DNA of 64,000 bases from Pseudomonas fluvialis. Its GTDB lineage: Bacteria > Pseudomonadota > Gammaproteobacteria > Pseudomonadales > Pseudomonadaceae. Where the stretch lies: assembly GCF_014207935.1 (NCBI RefSeq), contig NZ_JACHLL010000004.1:186001-250000 (forward strand), written 5' to 3'. Below, one piece after another: positions 25,725 through 34,150 of this stretch. Within the stretch, counting starts at the first letter, position 1; each line of letters starts with the position of its first letter. Position numbers and translations under genes: made by a program. The notes under the pieces were generated by a model that saw only the letters and a list, made by a program, of their open reading frames with translations, ran no database searches and was not told where the DNA came from.

Positions 25725-26729
25725 ATGAAAGCAACGTCATTGAACGGCAGCACCAGCAAGAACCGCCCTGCCCTGCGCCTAATTAGCACCAAGGAGCTGC
25801 CGCGCGAGGACTGGCTGCAGATACGAAAACAAGGCATCGGCAGTTCGGATGCGGCGGCGGCAGTCGGCCTGAATCCCTACAAGTCGCAGCTGGAGCTGTG
25901 GTTGGAGAAAACCGGCCGTGATGCCGGCATGCCCAAGGTCGATCCTCAGGATGAGGAAAGCCCGATGTACTGGGGCAACGTCCTGGAGCCCATCGTGGCC
26001 TGGCACTACAGCAAGCGCACCAAGAATAAGGTCCGCCGCATCAACGCCGTGCTGCAGCACCCGGACCCGGAGCTGCCCTGGATGCTCGCCAACATCGACC
26101 GCGAGGTGATCGGGGCCGACGATGTGCAGATCCTCGAATGCAAGACCGCCGGCATAAACGGCGCACGCCTGTGGAAGGAAGGCGTGCCCGAGTATGTGCA
26201 ACTGCAGGTGATGCACCAGCTTGCCGTCACCGGTAAGCAGGCTGCGGATGTGGCGGTACTGCTCGGTGGACAGACGCTGGAGATCCACCGTATCGAACGG
26301 GATGAGCAGATGATCACTCGCCTGATCGAGCTGGAGCGCAAGTTCTGGCACTACGTCGAAACAGATACGCCACCGCCAGCCGATGGCACAGCATCAGCTG
26401 ACGCGGCCCTGCGCTGTCTCTACCCCGAGGACAACGGCCAGGTGGCTGATTTCAGCAGTCATGCGGGGCTGACTGCCGTCTACATCGAACTGAAGGCACT
26501 GCGTCAGTCGATGGCCGACAAGGAAAAGCGTGAGGCCGAGCTCAAGCAGATGCTGCAACAGGCCATGGGAGATGCCAGCCGCGCGGAGTTTTCCAATGGC
26601 TACGTCAGTTGGCGCAAGGCCAAGGACAGCATCGGCCTCGATGTCGCTCAAATGCTCCAGGACAAGCCTTACCTGCAAGCCAAGTACCCGCTACTGAAAC
26701 CCGGTGCACGGCGTTTCCTGGTCGGCTGA
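25725..26729 (+). CDS. YqaJ-type viral recombinase/exonuclease
   Basis: A 334-aa protein. The N-terminal 220 residues fit the YqaJ/lambda-exonuclease PD-(D/E)xK fold: RKQGIGSSDAAAAVGLNPY, MYWGNVLEPIVAWHY, WMLANIDRE and ILECKTA, where D and ExK are the metal-binding catalytic residues. A helical tail with coiled-coil character follows (about 275-305). Such enzymes chew 5' ends to start single-strand annealing in phages and mobile elements. ATG 25725 has AGGTGA 6 nt upstream. No single-strand annealing partner of Bet/RecT type was recognised next to it. Confidence 0.85.
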   Translation: MKATSLNGSTSKNRPALRLISTKELPREDWLQIRKQGIGSSDAAAAVGLNPYKSQLELWLEKTGRDAGMPKVDPQDEESPMYWGNVLEPIVAWHYSKRTKNKVRRINAVLQHPDPELPWMLANIDREVIGADDVQILECKTAGINGARLWKEGVPEYVQLQVMHQLAVTGKQAADVAVLLGGQTLEIHRIERDEQMITRLIELERKFWHYVETDTPPPADGTASADAALRCLYPEDNGQVADFSSHAGLTAVYIELKALRQSMADKEKREAELKQMLQQAMGDASRAEFSNGYVSWRKAKDSIGLDVAQMLQDKPYLQAKYPLLKPGARRFLVG

Positions 26730-26758
26730 CTCCATCCCTTATCAACCATTTCCCCTTT

Positions 26759-26799
26759 GGCCAGCCCATGCAGTTCGCGCTGCGTGGCTGGCCTTTTTT
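26759..26799 (+). terminator. Intercistronic terminator after yqaJ-like gene
   Basis: GGCCAGCC...GCAG (26759-26773) and CTGCGTGGCTGGCC (26780-26793) pair with one bulge and a wobble around TTCGCG, then TTTTTT. The next ribosome site begins about 6 bp later. Confidence 0.8.
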
Positions 26800-26818
26800 C
26801 ATTTCCAGGAGAGTCACC

Positions 26819-27721
26819 ATGCTCAAAGGTCTGGCTATCACCCCGCCGGTACTCGGGCGGATTTCCATCGGTAAGGTCATTGAGAAGAACGGTAAGCGCC
26901 TGCCGGAGAAAGATGACCAGTTCACCATCACATCCCAGGTGCAAGGCAAAGACGGCTGGCTGTTGCACCCGCTCAATGAGGACCTGCGCAAAGGCCAGGA
27001 AGACAAGCTGCGCAGCATTCCGGTGCGCCTGCTGTTCAACGAGCCGGAGCTGAATTTCCGCGCCGACTACACGCTGTTCGATCGGCAGTCCGGGCGGCCC
27101 ATCTGCGTGGGCAATGGTGAGACCTGCAAGCGGATCACCCAGGACGGTATGCAGTCACTGCCCTGTCCCTCACCGGATGCCTGCCCTCTGGCCAAGGGCG
27201 GCGCCTGCAAGCCCTATGGCCGGCTGAATGTGGTCATTGGTGATGAGGATCCGCTGGGCAGCTTCGTATTTCGCACCACCGGCTTCAACAGCATCCGCAC
27301 CTTGGCGGCTCGCTTGCACTACTTCCAGGCCATCTCCGGTAACCGTCTGGCGTGTCTGCCGCTGGAGCTGCGTCTGCGCGGCAAGTCGACTCGGCAGAGT
27401 CATGGCACACCGATCTTCTATGCAGACCTCACAGTGCGTAGTGGCATGGATATGGCCGAAGCGCTCCAGGTGGCAAATGAGCTTGATGCTCAGCGCCAAG
27501 CGGCGAGGTTCGATCAAGTGGCCTTGGATGAAGCGGCACGCCGTGGGTTCAGCAACGGGGCATTCGAGGATAGCGAGGAAGACGCGGGCGCCATCGTCGA
27601 GGAGTTCTATAGCGCCTTACCTGGTTGCACTACCCCCGAACCAGATGGGACGCCAACAGGAATGACGTTGGCCGAGAAACTCGACAAGCAGGCCGCGGCT
27701 TCTGCTACCCCGACAGGCTAG
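26819..27721 (+). CDS. Recombination-directionality-factor-like (hydrolase/metal-binding) protein
   Basis: A 300-aa protein. It carries a cluster of cysteines (GNGETCKRI, LPCPSPDACPLAKGGACKPYGRL, about residues 100-140), probably a metal site, followed by a mixed alpha/beta region and an acidic, low-complexity tail (FEDSEEDAGAIVEEFY). Proteins of this type follow DUF932 and YqaJ genes in Pseudomonas integrative elements and are annotated as metal-binding or hydrolase, or by similarity to phage recombination directionality factors. I cannot confirm either role. ATG 26819 has AGGAGAG 6 nt upstream. Confidence 0.7.
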   Translation: MLKGLAITPPVLGRISIGKVIEKNGKRLPEKDDQFTITSQVQGKDGWLLHPLNEDLRKGQEDKLRSIPVRLLFNEPELNFRADYTLFDRQSGRPICVGNGETCKRITQDGMQSLPCPSPDACPLAKGGACKPYGRLNVVIGDEDPLGSFVFRTTGFNSIRTLAARLHYFQAISGNRLACLPLELRLRGKSTRQSHGTPIFYADLTVRSGMDMAEALQVANELDAQRQAARFDQVALDEAARRGFSNGAFEDSEEDAGAIVEEFYSALPGCTTPEPDGTPTGMTLAEKLDKQAAASATPTG

Positions 27722-27736
27722 GGCTATAGGGCAGTT

Positions 27737-27982
27737 CTACAGATCTGCATCCAGCAGCAGGTCAGACGGCTTGCACTGCAGAGCCCTCGCGATGCGCGCG
27801 ATATTCAGGAAGGTCACGTTGCGCTCCCCTCGCTCGATCTTGCCCATATGGGATCGATCAATCTCAGCTGCATCTGCAAGGGACTCCTGCGAGAGCCCTT
27901 GCAGGTTACGACGTGCACGCACTGCCTGTCCTAGGCGAACAAGGCTGAGGTCTTTGTCGTGGGTCGCGGAGATTCTTGGCAT
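27737..27982 (-). CDS. XRE-family HTH regulator
   Basis: An 81-aa Cro/CI-type protein that is essentially one HTH_3 domain ([39 protein letters not shown]). The start at 27982 is the one that begins just before the domain. Another ATG at 28024 would add 14 residues, and neither has a strong ribosome site. It is divergent from the gene at 28063 and convergent with the RDF-like gene, so it may control the small-gene operon to its right. Confidence 0.8.
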   Translation of the reverse strand: MPRISATHDKDLSLVRLGQAVRARRNLQGLSQESLADAAEIDRSHMGKIERGERNVTFLNIARIARALQCKPSDLLLDADL

Positions 27983-28062
27983 GCCGTGAATCGTTCCGAT
28001 ATGCTGCCAAAACGACCACGGCATTTACGACCCATTCAAATTCAGCAGCGAAGGGAATCCCC

Positions 28063-28419
28063 ATGAGAACAATTCAGTTCGAAGACCTGGCCACATCCAC
28101 CCTGACCCAATTGGTCAGCCGCAAGGAGTCCTTCGAGGTCATTGGCTTGCGCGGAAACTTCATGGCCAGCGTACGGACCATTGAGAAGAAGATCGAAGCT
28201 CAGGGCCTGAAGTGCAGAGTCTCGAGCGACATGAAGGGCACGATGGCGCAGGCCGGAGCAGTCGGAGTCCTTGCCGGGGCTATCTCACTCGGCACGTTAC
28301 CGCTTGTGGCACTGACTGCTGCCGGTATCGCAGCGCACAAGCTTGCCACCTACGACCCGGATTACGAGATCGTGAAGGACTACGTGAACATGAAAATCAC
28401 CGCCAAATACGCGAAGTAA
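28063..28419 (+). CDS. Hypothetical protein with a hydrophobic hairpin
   Basis: A 118-aa protein. A soluble alpha/beta N-terminal half is followed by two hydrophobic segments (about 63-100, Gly/Ala-rich), then a short charged tail. Not recognised. ATG 28063 has AAGGGA 6 nt upstream. It is the first of three plus-strand genes with short gaps (26 and 23 bp), the other two encoding exported proteins. Confidence 0.65.
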   Translation: MRTIQFEDLATSTLTQLVSRKESFEVIGLRGNFMASVRTIEKKIEAQGLKCRVSSDMKGTMAQAGAVGVLAGAISLGTLPLVALTAAGIAAHKLATYDPDYEIVKDYVNMKITAKYAK

Positions 28420-28445
28420 CCCCCCATCAGAAAGGAATCTGCTCA

Positions 28446-28955
28446 ATGAGAACCACACTACTAGCAACAGCCCTGTTGCTCGCCAGCGCAGCCGCGCATG
28501 CTGGTTATGCCCTTAATGAGACCGTCCGTCCTTGTGACGAACACACCTACAACCCCAGTGGCCTGGCCGACATCCACGATTGCCGCATCCCCGGCACCCA
28601 ACGCTTCATCAACCGCAAAGTACGGGAGCCGGAAACCGGGCGGATCATGGTGGAGCGCGCGCACGGTTATGCCACCATCAAGTGCGACGAGTCGAACACC
28701 TGTGCCATCTACGGCACTCCGGGTTTTGATGGTGAGTACATTGGCGACGCCCCCACCGGTTACTACCAGGTGACCTATGGCTGGTACATCGGTACCGATG
28801 CCTCGGGTAAAGCTGTCGCCTACCGCGTCGGTACTGGTCCGCAGCACGGTGCTCCGCCGTATAACCCGTTGCTCGCCGAAGAAGACCCGGAAGCCCCCTA
28901 CTCCGACCCAGATGAAACTCCGGTGGCCCCTGGCTCACACCTGTTTGACGAATAA
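28446..28955 (+). CDS. Exported hypothetical protein
   Basis: A 169-aa protein with a typical signal peptide (cut near AHA-GY, residue 20) and four cysteines in the mature part, rich in Tyr and Gly (TGYYQVTYGWYIGTD). The acidic, proline-rich C-terminus (about 140-165) looks disordered. No family recognised. It is the middle gene of a three-gene row. Confidence 0.65.
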   Translation: MRTTLLATALLLASAAAHAGYALNETVRPCDEHTYNPSGLADIHDCRIPGTQRFINRKVREPETGRIMVERAHGYATIKCDESNTCAIYGTPGFDGEYIGDAPTGYYQVTYGWYIGTDASGKAVAYRVGTGPQHGAPPYNPLLAEEDPEAPYSDPDETPVAPGSHLFDE

Positions 28956-28978
28956 CTCCATCCTGCAAGGAATTACCT

Positions 28979-29290
28979 ATGCGCATCTATGCAATGCTGC
29001 TGGCTAGTGCTGTGCTGGCCGGCTGTGGTTCGGGCGAGCCAACCGTTGAGGTACACATCGCGCCCAGCGGTATGTACCCCAACCAATACAAAATCACGGT
29101 GGCCGCAATCACCGATCAGGTGACCATCACAGGACTGACGGTGAACCGAGGAAACTGCAAGCCCGGGGGAAATAACATGCCCAAGCAGCTGGGCTTCGGC
29201 CAAACCATTGACGCCTACGCCTCCAACTGCAACATCAAAGAGGTTGAAGTGGCTACGGATGATGGGGCTTACGCATTCACTTTCGAGTGA
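28979..29290 (+). CDS. Small lipoprotein
   Basis: A 103-aa protein with a lipoprotein signal: lipobox LAGC with the acylated cysteine at position 16. Residue +2 is Gly, so outer-membrane sorting is expected. Two more cysteines in the mature part (GNCKP, SNCNI) may form a disulfide. Predicted mostly beta strand. Last gene of the row and followed by a strong terminator. Confidence 0.7.
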   Translation: MRIYAMLLASAVLAGCGSGEPTVEVHIAPSGMYPNQYKITVAAITDQVTITGLTVNRGNCKPGGNNMPKQLGFGQTIDAYASNCNIKEVEVATDDGAYAFTFE

Positions 29291-29295
29291 AACGA

Positions 29296-29327
29296 AATAA
29301 GGCAGCGCTTAGCTGCCTTATTTTTTT
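29296..29327 (+). terminator. Rho-independent terminator
   Basis: AATAAGGCAGC (29296-29306), loop GCTTA and GCTGCCTTATT (29312-29322) form a perfect 11-bp stem, ending in a run of T to 29327. It closes the accessory block before the siderophore locus. Confidence 0.9.
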
Positions 29328-29692
29328 GACCATTCGCTACACACCCGACGTCGCACCCGCAACTGCAGACTGTAGGCGCTGCCAGCCTGAACGCCGTGCG
29401 GCGTCTAACCTGCCCCCAAAAACCGAAAAGGCCTGAATGAATCGCAAACAATAACCGCAACTGTGTCATCTCGGCGGCTAGATAGCTGAAGGCGCCCTGT
29501 TGATTGTGGCCATTATGATTCTAGCTAGCCCTGAAAGTAGCCTCCATGAGCTGAACAGTACCTGCGCTACGCAAAAAACTGATGCGCTCAGAGCTAATCG
29601 GGAGTGTCCGCTCAGGCTCATACCGCGAGAAATCACAAGACATTCGACTCTGGGGTGTTCAGCAGTGTATCGACGATCTCACCCTTTCCAAA
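29328..29692. other. Noncoding interval upstream of the siderophore uptake operon
   Basis: About 365 bp with no supported gene or RNA. It separates the accessory block from the Fur-controlled uptake operon. Confidence 0.4.
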
Positions 29693-29707
29693 TGATAATG
29701 CTTATCC
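29693..29707 (+). promoter_or_regulatory. Fur box upstream of the ABC uptake operon
   Basis: TGATAAT-G-CTTATCC matches the 7-1-7 Fur consensus (TGATAAT-N-ATTATCA) at 12 of 14 positions. It lies 40 bp before the GTG start of the ATPase gene, a position where bound Fur would block transcription. Confidence 0.8.
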
Positions 29708-29746
29708 GTATTATTGCCACATCTCGAAAGCATACGGATATGTAGC

Positions 29747-30514
29747 GTGTTCACCCTCGATCAGCTGTCTTTTTCACTGACCCAGCGCCCACTGCTGCAT
29801 CCTCTTTCGCTGAGCCTCAGCGAAGGTTCCATGGTCGGTCTGATCGGCCATAACGGTTCAGGCAAGTCCACCCTGATCAAGCTGCTGGCGCGGCAGAACG
29901 CGCCCAGCGCAGGCCAACTGCTGTTGCGCGACAAACCCGTGGAGCACTGGGCGGATCGAGCCTTCGCCCGCGAGGTGGCCTACCTGCCACAGCAACTGCC
30001 TGAGGCCGAGGGCCTGACGGCGCGCGAACTGGTGGGTTTTGGACGCTATCCCTGGCACGGACTGCTGGGACGCTTCAGCGACGAGGATCATCGTCAGGTT
30101 GAGCAGGCCCTGTTGCTGACCGACACCCTGCAGTATGCCGACCGCCTGGTCGACAGCCTCTCAGGCGGCGAGCGCCAGCGTGTCTGGCTGGCCATGCTGC
30201 TGGCGCAAAACAGCCGCTTCCTGCTACTCGACGAACCGACCTCCGCACTGGATATCGCACATCAGGTGGAGGTGCTAGCGCTGGTCCGCCGACTGTGCAC
30301 CGAACTGGGTCTGGGCGTGGTGGTGGTGCTGCATGACGTGAATATGGCCAGCCGCTACTGCGATCGGCTGATCGCACTGGGCAGTGGACGCCTGCTGTTC
30401 GATGGCAGCCCCGATGAGCTAATGTGCGAAGAGCGCCTGGAAGCTATTTATGGGGTGCCCATGCGCGTGCTGCAGCATCCGCAGGGCGAGCAGCGCATTG
30501 CGGTGGTGGCCTGA
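29747..30514 (+). CDS. Ferric-siderophore ABC transporter ATPase (FecE/FhuC type)
   Basis: A 255-aa ATPase with Walker A GHNGSGKST, Q-loop LPQQLPEAEGL, signature LSGGERQRV, Walker B FLLLDEPTSALD and switch His in VVLHDVN. It powers import of the ferric siderophore across the inner membrane. The start is GTG 29747 (VFTLDQLSFS), which gives the family length; an upstream in-frame start overlaps the Fur box region. It overlaps the next gene by one base (TGATG), and the three transport genes form one operon under a Fur box. Confidence 0.92.
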   Translation: MFTLDQLSFSLTQRPLLHPLSLSLSEGSMVGLIGHNGSGKSTLIKLLARQNAPSAGQLLLRDKPVEHWADRAFAREVAYLPQQLPEAEGLTARELVGFGRYPWHGLLGRFSDEDHRQVEQALLLTDTLQYADRLVDSLSGGERQRVWLAMLLAQNSRFLLLDEPTSALDIAHQVEVLALVRRLCTELGLGVVVVLHDVNMASRYCDRLIALGSGRLLFDGSPDELMCEERLEAIYGVPMRVLQHPQGEQRIAVVA

Positions 30515-31368
30515 TGCGCGCGCTGCTTGGCGTGATCCTGAGTTGCTGCCTGGGCCTGGCACAGGCAGCAGCGCCCACGCGTATCGCCGTAATCGACTGG
30601 GGCCTGACCGAGACCCTGCTGGGTCTGGGCGTGGCGCCCCTGGCCGTGGCCCAGACCAGCGGTTACCGGCGCTGGGTGGTCGAACCCGCGCTGCCCGATA
30701 CCACCGTTGACCTAGGGCTGCGCGTCGAACCCAACCTGGAGCTGCTGGCTCGCCTCAAGCCCGAACTGATCCTGATCACCCCCCAATTCGAGGCCAGCCG
30801 CGCGCAACTAGAACGGATCGCGCCGGTCAAGAGCCTGGCCATCTACAGCGAAGAACAGGAGGCCTACCTGGGTGCCCAACGGGTAACCCGCGAGCTGGGT
30901 CAACTGCTACAGCGCGAGGGTCAGGCAGAGACGCTGATCGCGCGGGTCGACCAGGCATTGCTGCATGTTGCTACCCGCCTGGCGACTCGCCCACAGGCGC
31001 CGGTCTTCGTGATGACTTTTCTCGACGCTCGCCATGTTCGCCTGTTCGGGCGCAGCAGCATCTATCAGGGTGTGCTCGACAGAGTTGGGCTTCGCAACGC
31101 CTGGCAAGGCCATACCAACTACTGGGGCTTCACCCAGCAGGGCATCGACCGACTGGCGGCCGAGCCTGAGGCTCGCCTGCTCTATCTTGAGCCGCTACCG
31201 CCGGGCGTCGAGCGCAACCTAGCTGCCAGTGCGCTGTGGCAACAACTACCGGCCGTTCGGGATGGCAGGCTGACGCCGCTGCCACCGGTGTGGAGCTTCA
31301 ACGGTCTGCTGGCCGCAGAACGCTTTGCCATGCTGCTCGACCAGCACCTGGGAGGTGTCCATGAATGA
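30514..31368 (+). CDS. Periplasmic siderophore-binding protein (FhuD/FecB type)
   Basis: A 284-aa protein with a signal peptide (cut near AQA-AA, residue 19) and the two-lobed TroA/BtuF-like fold joined by one long helix. Landmarks are RIAVIDWGLTETLLGLGV and EPNLELLARLKPELILITPQF. It closely resembles FhuD, which binds hydroxamate siderophores; this fits the hydroxamate product predicted for the locus. It overlaps the ATPase gene by one base and the permease gene by 8 nt. Confidence 0.9.
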   Translation: MRALLGVILSCCLGLAQAAAPTRIAVIDWGLTETLLGLGVAPLAVAQTSGYRRWVVEPALPDTTVDLGLRVEPNLELLARLKPELILITPQFEASRAQLERIAPVKSLAIYSEEQEAYLGAQRVTRELGQLLQREGQAETLIARVDQALLHVATRLATRPQAPVFVMTFLDARHVRLFGRSSIYQGVLDRVGLRNAWQGHTNYWGFTQQGIDRLAAEPEARLLYLEPLPPGVERNLAASALWQQLPAVRDGRLTPLPPVWSFNGLLAAERFAMLLDQHLGGVHE

Positions 31369-33376
31369 AGCGCGCCTGCCGTTGTCCGGCAATCTGGCCA
31401 CTACACCGTCGCGTCGATCGTCGCCGGCCTCGCTGACCCTAGGCCTGCTGATGCTCGCCGGGTTGCTTGCCCTCATCCTGCTGGCTCAGCGGTTGCCGCC
31501 GGCCCTATGGATGCAGGCCGCCTGGCAACCGGCCGCCGATGACATGCCGCAGTTGGTGTTCCACTTCAGCCTGCTGCCGCGCCTGCTGATGGCACTGCTG
31601 TGCGGCGCCATCCTAGCGCTGGCCGGAACCCTGATGCAGCAGGTACTGCGCAATCCGCTGGCCTCGCCAACCACCCTTGGTGTGGCAAGCGGAGCCCAAT
31701 TGGGACTACTGGTGGCGACCCTCTGGGCGCCCTGGCTGCTGGACCTGGGGCGAGAATGGGTAGCACTGGTCGGAGGAGCACTGGCCACGGCGCTGGTTTT
31801 CGCCCTCGCCTGGCGACGGGGCCTGGCGCCACTCACCCTGATACTTGCCGGTCTGGTGGTCACGCTGTATCTCTCCGCGCTCAACACCAGCCTGATGCTG
31901 ATCCAGCAGCAGGACATGAATGCGGTGTTCATCTGGGGCTCGGGCTCGCTGAGCCAGAACAGTTGGCAGGGCCTGCAGTTCCTGCTGCCGCGCCTGGCAG
32001 TGGTGCTGCTCCTGCTGGCACCACTACTGCGCCCGCTGGCGCTGCTGGAGCTGGATGACAACGGAGCGCGCAGCCTGGGCGTACCGCTGCGCAGCCTGCG
32101 GCTGATCACCTTGGCGCTGGCCGTCTATCTGGCTGCTGCTGTGGTGAGCACAGTGGGGGTGATCGGTTTCATCGGCCTGGCGGCTCCTGCCCTAGTGCGG
32201 CTGCTCGGCGCGCGGCGCTTCAACCAGCGCCTGCTGTGGTCACCGCTGCTAGGCGCAGGACTGTTGAGCTGCACCGACCTGGGCATCCAGCTGCTGGCCG
32301 GCCCCCTGGCCGAACTGCTGCCGACCGGAGCGGCGACCGCCCTGCTCGGTGCGCCTCTGCTACTTTGGCTGCTGCCCCGCCTGAACCTGCCTGCCGGCCA
32401 GCCGGCGGCACGTAGCCAGGTACTGGCGCCCCGTCGTGATCGACCTCTGCCCCTGCTGCTAGCGCTGTTCGCGGCGTTTCTGGTCGCCACCGGCCTGGCA
32501 CTGGCCATCGGCCAGGGCGTCGACGGTTGGGACTGGCGCGTCAGTGATGCACAGCTATTCGACTGGCGCTGGCCACGCGTCATGGCTGCTGCTGCTGCAG
32601 GTTGCATGCTGGCGCTGGCGGGCTGCCTGATCCAGCGGCTGACCGGCAACCCCATGGCCAGCCCTGAAGTGCTGGGCATCAGTGCCGGTGCGGCCATGGG
32701 GCTGATCGCCCTGCTCTTTCTGCTACCGGTTTCGACCCTAGCGCTGCAGCTGGGGCTCGGCGGACTGGGGGCCGGCCTGACGCTATTGCTGATCGTAGCG
32801 ATAAGTCACCGCTCAGGCTTCGCCCCCGAGCGCGTCTTGCTGATTGGTATCAGCATCACCGCCCTGTTCGACGCCCTGCAGGTGATTCTGCTGGCCGGTG
32901 GCGATCCTCGTGGCCAGAACCTGTTGAGCTGGATGTCGGGCTCGACCTACTTCGTCGGCCCCGGCCAGGCATTGGGTGTCGGTTTCTGCTCGATCGTACT
33001 GTTGCTCGCGGCGCTGCCGCTATGTCGCTGGCTGGAGCTGTTGCCGCTGGGCGATGGTAGCAGCCGCAGCCTGGGCGTCCCACTGGTGCGTAGCCGCATG
33101 CTGCTGCTCGGACTGGCGGCCCTGCTGACCGCCGGTGCAACACTGGTGATAGGCCCACTCAGCTTTATAGGCCTGCTGGCACCGCATCTGGCGCGTTTGC
33201 TCGGCCTGGTGCGGGCCCGCAGCCAGTTACTGGGGGCGGCATTGCTGGGGGCGCTGGTGATGGTGCTAGCCGACTGGCTGGGACGCAATCTGCTGTTTCC
33301 GGCGCAACTGCCGGCAGGCCTGCTGGCATCGCTAGTGGGTGGCGCCTACTTCATGCTCTGCCTGCGCAGACACTGA
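31361..33376 (+). CDS. Double-length siderophore permease (FhuB type)
   Basis: A 671-aa protein made of two fused FecCD permease halves (about 20-340 and 360-670), some 20 membrane helices. Each half has the FecCD pattern: RLLMALLCGAILALAGTLMQQVLRNPLASP in the first and RVMAAAAAGCMLALAGCLIQRLTGNPMASPEVLG in the second, and each ends with GxIxFIGLxAPHLxR-like text. Such fusion is typical of FhuB, whereas FecCD or FepDG systems use two proteins. ATG 31361 has GGAGG 6 nt upstream and overlaps the binding-protein gene. It is convergent with the FhuF-like gene, only 11 bp apart. Confidence 0.93.
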   Translation: MNEARLPLSGNLATTPSRRSSPASLTLGLLMLAGLLALILLAQRLPPALWMQAAWQPAADDMPQLVFHFSLLPRLLMALLCGAILALAGTLMQQVLRNPLASPTTLGVASGAQLGLLVATLWAPWLLDLGREWVALVGGALATALVFALAWRRGLAPLTLILAGLVVTLYLSALNTSLMLIQQQDMNAVFIWGSGSLSQNSWQGLQFLLPRLAVVLLLLAPLLRPLALLELDDNGARSLGVPLRSLRLITLALAVYLAAAVVSTVGVIGFIGLAAPALVRLLGARRFNQRLLWSPLLGAGLLSCTDLGIQLLAGPLAELLPTGAATALLGAPLLLWLLPRLNLPAGQPAARSQVLAPRRDRPLPLLLALFAAFLVATGLALAIGQGVDGWDWRVSDAQLFDWRWPRVMAAAAAGCMLALAGCLIQRLTGNPMASPEVLGISAGAAMGLIALLFLLPVSTLALQLGLGGLGAGLTLLLIVAISHRSGFAPERVLLIGISITALFDALQVILLAGGDPRGQNLLSWMSGSTYFVGPGQALGVGFCSIVLLLAALPLCRWLELLPLGDGSSRSLGVPLVRSRMLLLGLAALLTAGATLVIGPLSFIGLLAPHLARLLGLVRARSQLLGAALLGALVMVLADWLGRNLLFPAQLPAGLLASLVGGAYFMLCLRRH

Positions 33377-33387
33377 GCCAGACGGGC

Positions 33388-34137
33388 TCAGTCCGGCGCG
33401 CCGCTGGCCTCGACAGGCGGCGCATCGAGCAAGGAGCAGTTGTCGCACATCGTCATGCCCAGCTCGTTGCGGATGCAACACTGCCGGCGTTGCCGCCAGG
33501 GCGCACAGCCTTCGCCCTGGGGCACATAGCGGATGGGGTCGAACAATGGATTGCGCGCGCCATCGGGCCGCAACCGCGCCTCCAGCACCTGTAAGCCCGG
33601 CGCCAACATCGGCTTGGGAAAGGGCAAGCCACCCAGCGTCGCCATGAACCATTCGAAGTAGTTGCCGGCATTGCTCCAAAGCACCCGCGCGGCGATCTTG
33701 CGATGCGCGCGCAATCCCTCAATGAAGGGCAACAGATTAGCGTCCAGCAGGTCACCGAAGCGCTCGAAGCCATCCTGGGGTGGGCAGTTCCAACGCTCGC
33801 CGCCATGCGGGAGCTTGAAGGCCTCGGGCAGGCCGTCAGCGCCGACCACCACCTGGATCTCGTCGAAATCCAGCGGCAGCCGCCAGTTGAGGATCAATCC
33901 TGCCGCCAGCACCGGCGGTATCAGCCGCAGGAAATAGTACTTGGACCAGAGCGACAGCAGCGCTCGCCGGTCACCCTCGGCATGTTCCGGAGCGAAGCGC
34001 AGCATCTGCTGCTCCAGACGTTCAGGGCTGACGAACTCTCGCCCGGACAAGGCCGGGCGCGGGTCGTCGAGCAGAGTCAGTACCTCGCGATACTGCGCGA
34101 AGGGCCCCTGAAACAGGGGGGCCAGGGCGGGGATCAT
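33388..34137 (-). CDS. FhuF-type ferric-siderophore reductase
   Basis: A 249-aa protein with the FhuF C-terminal 2Fe-2S motif: CC, nine residues, then CDNC (E. coli FhuF has ten between). The N-terminal IucA/IucC-like FhuF domain includes LLSLWSKYYFLRLIPPVLAAGLI and NAGNYFEWFM. It should release iron in the cytoplasm by reducing hydroxamate-bound Fe(III). ATG 34137 has GGAGGGGAC upstream. It is the last gene of the receptor - acyltransferase - monooxygenase - reductase unit, 13 bp after the monooxygenase. Confidence 0.9.
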   Translation of the reverse strand: MIPALAPLFQGPFAQYREVLTLLDDPRPALSGREFVSPERLEQQMLRFAPEHAEGDRRALLSLWSKYYFLRLIPPVLAAGLILNWRLPLDFDEIQVVVGADGLPEAFKLPHGGERWNCPPQDGFERFGDLLDANLLPFIEGLRAHRKIAARVLWSNAGNYFEWFMATLGGLPFPKPMLAPGLQVLEARLRPDGARNPLFDPIRYVPQGEGCAPWRQRRQCCIRNELGMTMCDNCSLLDAPPVEASGAPD

Positions 34138-34150
34138 GTCCCCTCCAGGA

